Shown here piece after piece: positions 1-5,011 of a stretch of 8,643 bases of DNA (position 1 is its first letter; every line of letters begins with the position of its first letter). The DNA comes from Bacteroidales bacterium (GTDB lineage: Bacteria; Bacteroidota; Bacteroidia; Bacteroidales; UBA932): NCBI GenBank assembly GCA_012513425.1, contig JAAZCF010000059.1, positions 1-8,643 on the forward strand, written 5' to 3'. The notes below the pieces were generated by a model that searched no databases, was not told where the DNA came from, and saw nothing but the letters and a program-made list of their open reading frames with translations. Both the position numbers and the translations under genes were made by a program.

Positions 1-1222
1 CTTCAAAGACCTTCTCGACAAGCTCGGTGTGGAAATGCAGCTCATACGCCATGGCAAATACAAAGCCGCCGGTGAGCAGTTTACAAAAAACCACCTCACA
101 GATGAAAATCGCGAACAGAATCAAGCCGTAGTTGATGGTATCTGGGCTTCATTAGCTGAAGAAATTGTAGCCAGTCGCGACTTCAGCCAAGAACAATTGA
201 ATTCATGGGTTGATGGCCTGGAGCTTCTTGACGCAGAAAGCCTTCAAGAAAGAGGTCTTGTGGACCAATGCTGGTACACTGATGAATTGGAAGACTATAT
301 GTGTGACTTATTTGGGGTAAATGATAGTAAAAAATTGGCTTTCGTTGACCTTCAAAGCTATGCAACACTCAGAACCAACAATAATCCAAAAGCCAAAGAC
401 AAAATAGCTGTAGTCTATGCCGATGGCGAAATCGTAATGGATGGAGATGATGAAAACATCATTGGAGAAAGACTTGCAGCAAGACTTACTAAACTTGAAA
501 AAGACTCTACAGTAAAGGCAGTCGTTTTCAGAGTTAACTCCCCCGGCGGCAGCGCCCAGGCAGCAGAGATTATCAACAGAGCACTCTTAAACCTAAAGGC
601 CACCAAGCCTGTAATTGCCAGCTACGGCGGCTATGCAGCCTCAGGTGGATATTGGATCAGTGCCAATGCAGACTATATTTTCACCAATAACACCACTCTC
701 ACCGGCTCCATCGGAGTATTCTCAATGATACCGAATATCGGTGGCGGATTGGAAAAAACCCTCAAGATTAACAATGGTAGTGTCAGTTCCAATAAGCATA
801 GCGACATGTTCAGCAGTATGCGCAAGCTTGATGATGCGGAGGTCGCTTATATGGAGAAAATGGTAGAAAAGGTCTACACCAACTTCACAGAGCTTGTCGC
901 AGAAGGAAGACACATGCCTGTTGAAAAAGTCGATGAGATAGCTCAAGGTAGAGTTTGGACTGGTCGCGACGCCTTGCAAATTGGCCTTGCAGACGAAAAA
1001 GGCGGCTTGTTGGATGCTATTAACTATGCGTCTGCTGCAGCCGGCATTGACAATTACAAATTGGTTTGTGTTCCTATGCCAATGTCTTTGATGGAGAAAA
1101 TCATCTCCAAGTTAAGCGGATTTGATGAAGAAATTAATACTTCTATATCAGAGAAACTGCTCAAACTTTTCGATGATCCAAAGATGCTCTACGCCAGAAT
1201 GCCTTATCAATACGAGTTCTAA
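1..1222 (+). CDS. sppA: Signal peptide peptidase SppA (protease IV, long form), 5'-truncated
   Basis: Serine peptidase of family S49 that cleaves leftover signal peptides in the cytoplasmic membrane. The frame is open from base 2 through the left edge, so the membrane anchor and roughly the first third are missing; 406 residues are visible. The GTG at 29 is internal, because homologous sequence (FKDLLDKLGV) precedes it. The first S49 half shows the Lys of the Ser-Lys dyad in GKYKAAGEQF (codon 62-64, equivalent to E. coli Lys209). The second half starts near KIAVVYADGEI and carries VNSPGGS, then the nucleophile Ser in AASGGYWIS (codon 641-643, equivalent to E. coli Ser409). Both dyad residues are intact, and the two-domain layout is that of the 67-kDa long form rather than the short SppA. 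A hairpin terminator follows 18 nt after the stop. The family call is secure; the N terminus cannot be assessed. Confidence 0.95.
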   Translation, partial: FKDLLDKLGVEMQLIRHGKYKAAGEQFTKNHLTDENREQNQAVVDGIWASLAEEIVASRDFSQEQLNSWVDGLELLDAESLQERGLVDQCWYTDELEDYMCDLFGVNDSKKLAFVDLQSYATLRTNNNPKAKDKIAVVYADGEIVMDGDDENIIGERLAARLTKLEKDSTVKAVVFRVNSPGGSAQAAEIINRALLNLKATKPVIASYGGYAASGGYWISANADYIFTNNTTLTGSIGVFSMIPNIGGGLEKTLKINNGSVSSNKHSDMFSSMRKLDDAEVAYMEKMVEKVYTNFTELVAEGRHMPVEKVDEIAQGRVWTGRDALQIGLADEKGGLLDAINYASAAAGIDNYKLVCVPMPMSLMEKIISKLSGFDEEINTSISEKLLKLFDDPKMLYARMPYQYEF

Positions 1223-1240
1223 TAATTAAAATACAAAATA

Positions 1241-1275
1241 AAGCCCCGAAAGTTGAAATAAAACTTTCGTGGCTT
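1241..1275. terminator. Hairpin terminator after sppA, usable in both directions
   Basis: AAGCC(C)CGAAAGTT (1241-1254) pairs with AACTTTCG(T)GGCTT (1262-1275) around a 7-nt loop, with one C/T mismatch. It is followed on the plus strand by ATTTT (1276-1280). On the minus strand the same hairpin is followed by TTATTTTG. It lies 18 nt past the sppA stop, so it most likely ends that transcript. It may also stop leftward transcription leaving the island at 1276-2153. Confidence 0.8.
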
Positions 1276-1469
1276 ATTTTGCAGATATCGCTGATAGTGA
1301 TTTACTTCCCTGTGAACACTCCTTCAAAAAGGATAGCGCCTCGCAGCGCTTGCTCTGTAGTAGCCGGAGCTCCTCAATTCCGGAAGCTGTGCCCATCCCA
1401 ACTAAAAAAACCAGGTAAATAACATTGCGAAAAAACAGCCACACAACGTTTCTGATTACGATAAATCCG

Positions 1470-1556
1470 TCTATCGCACTTTTGCCCTAAAACCGTAAGG
1501 AGTCCCAATGAAAAGTGACCCATCTATCGCACTCTATGGCCAAAACCGTCTGGAGT
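1470..1556. repeat. Imperfect direct repeat, two 34-bp copies 53 bp apart
   Basis: Copy one (1470-1503) and copy two (1523-1556) both begin TCTATCGCACT, share AAAACCGT in the middle and end GGAGT, with 26 of 34 positions identical and no gap. The 19 bp between them contain AAGGAG-spacer-ATG at 1497-1510. The role is unknown; it may be a duplicated end or binding site of the island element. Confidence 0.6.
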
Positions 1557-1620
1557 TCTACCTGAATCTCAATCCCAGTGAAGGATTCTGTTACTCACCA
1601 CATCTGCAAATGGCTTGCAT

Positions 1621-1727
1621 AAGTATGCTTGGCTGCAACCACGGCTGTTGCCGTGCCTCTCCATACCCCCTTCTTTCGCTCGAAGCCGCTCACGAAAGCG
1701 TGGCACAACGTTGCTGCAAGCATACTT
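1621..1727. repeat. Large inverted repeat with an internal hairpin (cruciform-like)
   Basis: The left arm AAGTATGCTTG-GCT-GCAAC (1621-1639) pairs with the right arm GTTGC-TG-CAAGCATACTT (1710-1727): 16 bp interrupted by one internal loop. Between the arms lie a perfect 6-bp hairpin, CACGGC-TGTT-GCCGTG (1640-1655), stacked directly on the left arm, and a smaller one, CACG-AAAG-CGTG (1691-1702). An alternative pairing joins GTGCC (1653-1657) to GGCAC (1702-1706). The result is a multi-armed fold. No run of T follows on either strand, so a simple terminator is unlikely. Confidence 0.7.
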
Positions 1728-1765
1728 ACGACCGCCAATATTTGCGGATGTAAAGTTTAGGATTA

Positions 1766-2104
1766 CTATTTAGGACGGCAATAAGTCTTTTCAAAAAAAG
1801 GTTTATAAAACCGCGATTCTGAGAACACAGCAATAGACACTCTGAGTCGAAAGAAACAAAGAAAGTAAAAAATAAAACAGATGGGCAAGAATTTGAGGAA
1901 ATGTCTTGCTTGCCCTTGAAAGAAGCGTTTAGTACTTGACCATTCTTTACGTCGGATACCGGCATCGAAACGACGACCGCAAGCGTTACAGTTATTCAAT
2001 TGCGTGTGGACTCTCACGACATTGTGGACCACATTAGTTAACCCACAGAAAAAACATTTTATAAAGCATATCAGTAATAATCCTTGCAAATAAATGTATT
2101 TCAA
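1766..2104 (-). pseudogene. Remnant of a transposase-like gene (N-terminal zinc ribbon)
   Basis: A 112-codon frame on the minus strand. Residues 16-50 read KCFFCGLTNVV, then about 17 residues, then CNACGRRFDAG. This is a C-x2-C...C-x2-C zinc ribbon (C17, C20, C39, C42; codons at 2054-2056, 2045-2047, 1988-1990, 1979-1981) spaced like the N-terminal ribbon of many insertion-sequence transposases. After the ribbon this frame turns into a Phe/Leu/Ser-rich stretch with no transposase character. The GKQ often found after such ribbons appears instead in a neighbouring frame (ASFKGKQDIS, within 1726-1965), which suggests a frameshift. No DDE catalytic domain follows. The true start is unclear: the first 15 residues do not resemble a family N terminus, and the start at 2104 has no visible ribosome binding site. 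A dead fragment is the best reading. A small zinc-ribbon protein is possible but less likely. Confidence 0.45.
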
Positions 2105-2153
2105 TATATTACAACGATTTTATCCTACGAGATGTCCAGCCCGCCTTAATCGT

Positions 2154-2189
2154 AAAAAAAGATGACTCTAAACGAGCCATCTTTTTTTT
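2154..2189. terminator. Bidirectional hairpin terminator downstream of the leftward operon
   Basis: AAAAAAAGATGACTC (2154-2168) and GAGCCATCTTTTTTTT (2174-2189) form a long stem around a 5-nt TAAAC loop with one A/C mismatch. The A-tract and T-tract give a U-run in both directions. It sits 25 bp past the stop of the leftward gene at 2215 and most likely ends that operon. It would also stop anything reading rightward out of the island. Confidence 0.85.
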
Positions 2190-2214
2190 GTACCCAAAAG
2201 GTGAAATAGAATAA

Positions 2215-3732
2215 TTAAAATTTCAATCTGAGAGTGCAGACAAGTTTATTGTTTTTATTTGTAGCACTACCTTCGGGAACTCTTATTGTATCAGCGTATT
2301 GATCATAAAGAGTAAAATCCTCAACATTATCTACCTGGCCTTGCCATGCAACATCAAATAAAGCAGATCTGGACAAATTGAAGCCAAATCCAAAAGAGAC
2401 ATATTCTTGATAAGGATTTCGAATTCTTTCATAACATGAATAGCCGGCCCTTACAGTTACCCCTGAAGACAAATTCCACTCTGTTCCGGCACGAAACGAA
2501 TACAATTTTCTATAGTTGTTGTTAATGTATCGGTTTTCGGCACTAAACGGAGCATTGCTTCCATAATAATCTGTCATATACATTGAAGAGTAGTCTGCCT
2601 CTTCATAATCCACACTGATAAGACCTTTGCTTCCAAAAGTATAGGCAGCGCCCACAGAATATCTAAAAGGGGAGGTTACCCTATAATCATATTGTCCAAG
2701 AGGAGTTTCAGCCCAATCCTCGTTCCCATTATCAAATTCGCTGCTAATTGACTCTTGCCAATTGTCAGTGAGAGTATACCAAGTTGGAGTCTGGATAGTC
2801 GCACCGATTCTAAGATGTTTAGTAGGAAGGAAAATAATACCAGCCTTGATATTCACTCCTGAACCGGATGTTGATTGCCAATAACTATGCTCAAAATTTT
2901 CAAAACCAGAATCAAAAATACTTGATTTGAATGAAGACTCAGACATCCATTCATTTACAACATAGTCAACTGAATAAAAGTTTGCATTAACTCCAAAATA
3001 CAAATTATCATTCCAATTTCCGGAAAAGTTCAGAGCAATTTCATCAATTCCTCCTTTAGTTTGACGGGTAAAATTCTGATAAATATCATCAGCTAAGAAA
3101 ATATTGCCATAATCATCAATATTTTCTGTAGAGCCGAGCAAAGTGCCATCATCCAACTCATCGATAAGGTATGCATTCCAAGCAAGCTGTGTTGCCCATG
3201 GAATATCCGAGTTATAATTACCTCTGTCGTTCGTATTATAGTTCTCCAATTGACAAGCTTTATCTGCCAACCAAGATGATCCGTTTTCTCCGGCTTTTAC
3301 TCTTCCGGATGCTGTTGTTATTGAGTTAAAACTCTTAACTCTATTGAATGCCATTCCAAAATTTATATTTACCAAGCCAAAACTGCGGCCCATCTCAAGA
3401 TTTTGGTTGTAAGCAAAGTTTGTCAAGCCAAATTTTGAAAACCTGCTACGGCTCCTTTCGTCCAAATAGTTTGCGCTTCCATTCGCATTAATAAAAGCAG
3501 GTGAGATAGAAAATTCTGACATTCTCAAAACTGCGCTGGAGGCGGGGTTAATTGAAATTGCTCCAAGATCACCGCCCACAGCAGTAAAGGCATTGCCCAT
3601 GCCTAAGGTTCTGGCAGAACCTATATATTGGAACTCTGAAATGTTAAAAGCATCCTCAGCATCTTGTGCAAAGCCGATGGCCGAAACCGCCATCAACATC
3701 AATGCCAATATGGTTTTATTAAATATTTTCAT
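2215..3732 (-). CDS. FadL/TodX-family outer-membrane barrel protein
   Basis: A 505-residue predicted outer-membrane protein. Residues 1-23 form a Sec signal peptide (basic start, hydrophobic LALMLMAVSAIGFA, cleavage near A22-Q23). Mature residues 39-65 contain SARTLGMGNAF and GGDLGAISINPAS, the N-terminal plug/hatch signature of the OMPP1/FadL/TodX family as found in Bacteroidota. The rest alternates short hydrophobic/aromatic strands with Asn/Ser/Asp loops and ends in the hydrophobic strand NKLVCTLRLKF with a C-terminal Phe, the usual signal for barrel assembly. FadL proteins pass hydrophobic molecules across the outer membrane. Bacteroidota members are often named 'hemin receptor' without direct proof, and nothing here fixes the substrate. 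It is 44 nt downstream of the lipoprotein gene on the same strand and probably co-transcribed. No Shine-Dalgarno site precedes the ATG at 3732. Family secure, substrate unknown. Confidence 0.85.
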   Translation of the reverse strand: MKIFNKTILALMLMAVSAIGFAQDAEDAFNISEFQYIGSARTLGMGNAFTAVGGDLGAISINPASSAVLRMSEFSISPAFINANGSANYLDERSRSRFSKFGLTNFAYNQNLEMGRSFGLVNINFGMAFNRVKSFNSITTASGRVKAGENGSSWLADKACQLENYNTNDRGNYNSDIPWATQLAWNAYLIDELDDGTLLGSTENIDDYGNIFLADDIYQNFTRQTKGGIDEIALNFSGNWNDNLYFGVNANFYSVDYVVNEWMSESSFKSSIFDSGFENFEHSYWQSTSGSGVNIKAGIIFLPTKHLRIGATIQTPTWYTLTDNWQESISSEFDNGNEDWAETPLGQYDYRVTSPFRYSVGAAYTFGSKGLISVDYEEADYSSMYMTDYYGSNAPFSAENRYINNNYRKLYSFRAGTEWNLSSGVTVRAGYSCYERIRNPYQEYVSFGFGFNLSRSALFDVAWQGQVDNVEDFTLYDQYADTIRVPEGSATNKNNKLVCTLRLKF

Positions 3733-3776
3733 TACTGTGATAATTAAAAAGTAAAAAGAAAAGCTAAGTTGTGACT

Positions 3777-4922
3777 CTAGCGTCTGCCGCCACCGCCACC
3801 GCTACTGCTTCTTGATCCGCCACCACTACTGCTGGAACCACCACCTGTGAAACCACCACCACTTGAGCTTGATCTGCTACCGGAATAGCTTGAATTGCTG
3901 CTACTACTTGAACTACGTGTTGAGCTAGAATTCAAGTCAGAAGATCCGGAAGATCTGCGAGAGCCTGAAGTGCTTGTTGATACACCCGTTGATACGCCGT
4001 TAGATACGCCTGAAGAGATACCTGATCTGGTTGAAGTAGATGAGGTAGACCTGCGTGAACCGATTGCTGCATCTGAACTTGAGGCTGCAGAAGACAAAGT
4101 AGAACCATTTGACTTTCTGCGTGAACTGGTAGCTGACTCATTCAATGCCTTAGATGAAGCCATGGCAACTGAATTTGACACTCCGCTTGAGCGGCGAGAC
4201 CCGGTTGCTGCATAAGAGCCGCTTGAGCGCCCTGAAGAAACTGCTGAACCCGGTACGCTATTACCTCCCCTTCTTCCATATACTACATCTCTGTCGGCAG
4301 GACCATGGCCATTGCCGCCTGGACCATATCCAGGACCCGGACCAGGGCCATAACCATAGCCGTAACCCCAAGCAAAGTAAGGATCATAGCCGTAGTAATA
4401 CATATAAGGGCTGTGATACCAACTATCGTAATAGAATGGAGAATTCCAAGCATAACCATAATACCAAGGGTCATAGAAGAATGGATCGTAGTAGAATGGA
4501 TCATACCACATGTTGTGATATCCATAGTAACGATATGGTGAATACCAAGCATAGCGATATGTGCCCCACCATGGATTGTACCAAGGTGAATACCAATCAT
4601 CAAAGTCAATGACATTCACATTGATAGTAATGTTATCGTCATCAAACTTTTTGAGACGACTTTCATATGTTTCATCATCAGCAAGCTCAAGAACATCACT
4701 TGCATAGATAACATCTGAATGAACCGTGTACCTCTCTGCTTCTTTTGCTGCTTCACGGGCAGCAATTGCCTCCTCCTCTGCTATCCTGGCAGCTTCAATC
4801 ATTTCTCTGTCAGGTCTGTAGTATACCCCATCGTCATAAGGTGAGGATGAGTAATAGCTAAATGAGCCACAAGAGCTGAGAGTAATCATTGCTATAAGCA
4901 TGATAAAGATTCTGTTTTTCAT
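3777..4922 (-). CDS. Low-complexity lipoprotein: charged helix, Tyr/Trp-rich core, Ser/Gly/Arg-rich tail
   Basis: A 381-residue predicted lipoprotein with no assigned function. The signal sequence ends in the lipobox LSSC (Cys18). Residues 19-22 are GSFS, without the acidic/Lys pattern of the Bacteroides surface-export signal, so a periplasm-facing anchor is a reasonable guess. Residues 39-65 are an Ala/Glu/Arg-rich helix, possibly a coiled coil. Residues 106-200 are extremely rich in Tyr, Trp, Pro and Asp, with DPFYYDPFFYDPWYYG units, running into GYGYGYGPGPGPGYGPGG. Residues 215-381 are Ser/Gly/Arg-rich, with SRR at about 242, 267, 289 and 321, a GVS(N/T) tandem and poly-Ser/poly-Gly blocks, ending GGGGGRR. 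As I recall, similar Bacteroides proteins carry the uninformative name 'vitellogenin II precursor'. First gene of a two-gene unit with the FadL-like gene. It has a perfect AGGAGG site and a good -7 box upstream, so the ATG at 4922 is well supported. Confidence 0.8.
   Translation of the reverse strand: MKNRIFIMLIAMITLSSCGSFSYYSSSPYDDGVYYRPDREMIEAARIAEEEAIAAREAAKEAERYTVHSDVIYASDVLELADDETYESRLKKFDDDNITINVNVIDFDDWYSPWYNPWWGTYRYAWYSPYRYYGYHNMWYDPFYYDPFFYDPWYYGYAWNSPFYYDSWYHSPYMYYYGYDPYFAWGYGYGYGPGPGPGYGPGGNGHGPADRDVVYGRRGGNSVPGSAVSSGRSSGSYAATGSRRSSGVSNSVAMASSKALNESATSSRRKSNGSTLSSAASSSDAAIGSRRSTSSTSTRSGISSGVSNGVSTGVSTSTSGSRRSSGSSDLNSSSTRSSSSSSNSSYSGSRSSSSGGGFTGGGSSSSGGGSRSSSGGGGGRR
3975..4010 (-). 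repeat. 12-bp tandem repeat encoding GVS(N/T)
   Basis: Three 12-bp units inside the lipoprotein gene encode GVSN-GVST-GVST (residues 305-316). The units differ mainly at third positions, so they are an old duplication or under selection at the protein level. Repeats of this kind can change length by slippage. Confidence 0.6.
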
Positions 4923-4927
4923 AAGTA

Positions 4928-4933
4928 CCTCCT
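4928..4933 (-). promoter_or_regulatory. Perfect Shine-Dalgarno site of the lipoprotein gene
   Basis: AGGAGG on the minus strand, 5 nt before the ATG at 4922. It fixes the start and stands out because none of the other complete genes here has such a site; their leaders are simply AT-rich, as is usual in Bacteroidota. Confidence 0.75.
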
Positions 4934-4950
4934 GTGTTAGTTATTTTTAT

Positions 4951-4958
4951 TACTTTTG
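4951..4958 (+). promoter_or_regulatory. Candidate -7 element of the proS promoter
   Basis: TACTTTTG fits the Bacteroidota primary-sigma -7 consensus TAnnTTTG. Transcription would start near 4964-4966, giving a leader of about 47 nt before the proS ATG at 5012. The -33 region (around 4927-4934) has only a poor match to TTTG, so the call rests on the -7 box and its position. Confidence 0.45.
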
Positions 4959-4962
4959 CGAA

Positions 4963-4970
4963 CAAAAATA
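4963..4970 (-). promoter_or_regulatory. Candidate -7 element of the lipoprotein/FadL-like operon promoter
   Basis: On the minus strand this reads TATTTTTG, a full match to TAnnTTTG. The start would fall near 4955-4957, giving a leader of about 33 nt that holds the AGGAGG site. No clean TTTG lies 19-21 nt upstream; the nearest are 14 and 26 nt away. It is separated from the opposing proS -7 box by only the 4 bp CGAA (4959-4962). Confidence 0.5.
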
Positions 4971-5011
4971 CAAAATAAAATCATCAAAATTTATACCAAA
5001 TACAATTTATC

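Larger units (their letters stand above)
1274..1756 (-). other. Stop-poor, inverted-repeat-rich segment; decayed reading frame or structured element
   Basis: No intact gene is recognised here. One minus-strand frame is open for 161 codons from 1756 down to the TAA at 1274-1276, apart from two internal stops: TGA at 1595-1597 and TAG at 1487-1489. The pieces are 42 codons from ATG at 1723 (beginning MLAATLCHAF), 35 codons between the stops, and 70 codons ending CSQGSKSLSAISAK. A second minus frame is also open for about 58 codons across 1586-1760. The segment carries several hairpins (1320-1333, 1335-1350, 1363-1389, 1621-1727) and an imperfect direct repeat (1470-1556). It looks more GC-rich than the AT-rich 1760-1900 next to it. 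Low stop density in several frames together with strong pairing argues for a structured DNA or RNA element at least as well as for a pseudogene. It lies just beyond the transposase-like remnant on the same strand, so both may belong to one old element. Confidence 0.35.

Noticed and set aside
1508..1753. An 81-codon plus-strand frame preceded by AAGGAG
   Set aside because: The codon use and composition look non-coding, the frame lies across the inverted repeat, and the opposite strand is equally open. The Shine-Dalgarno-like motif is part of a repeat copy whose other copy has no ATG. Not called as a gene.
1726..1965. A 79-codon minus-strand frame
   Set aside because: It overlaps the zinc-ribbon frame and contains only the displaced GKQ-like piece followed by Phe/Leu/Ser-rich sequence; treated as part of the transposase-like remnant.
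1280..2070. Weak terminal inverted repeat between GATATCGCTGATAGTG (near 1284) and CATATCAGTAATAATC (near 2065)
   Set aside because: Only the TATCAG core and a few flanking bases match; this is within chance for AT-rich sequence and no target-site duplication is visible.
1223..2214. Search for tRNA, RNase P RNA, tmRNA, SRP RNA or CRISPR repeats in the island
   Set aside because: I saw no tRNA cloverleaf with T-loop signature, none of the conserved stretches of those RNAs, and no regularly spaced repeats.
3895..4215. A 106-codon acidic/Leu-rich plus-strand frame inside the lipoprotein gene
   Set aside because: It is the complement of the Ser/Arg/Gly-rich repeats; the DTP repeats simply mirror the GVS codons. 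The lipoprotein frame has the signal peptide, promoter and ribosome site.
4154..4615. Long frames in several registers opposite and within the Tyr-rich core, giving Met/Ile/His/Thr-rich peptides
   Set aside because: They are shadows of TAY/GGN/TGG-rich codons; low-stop composition explains them.
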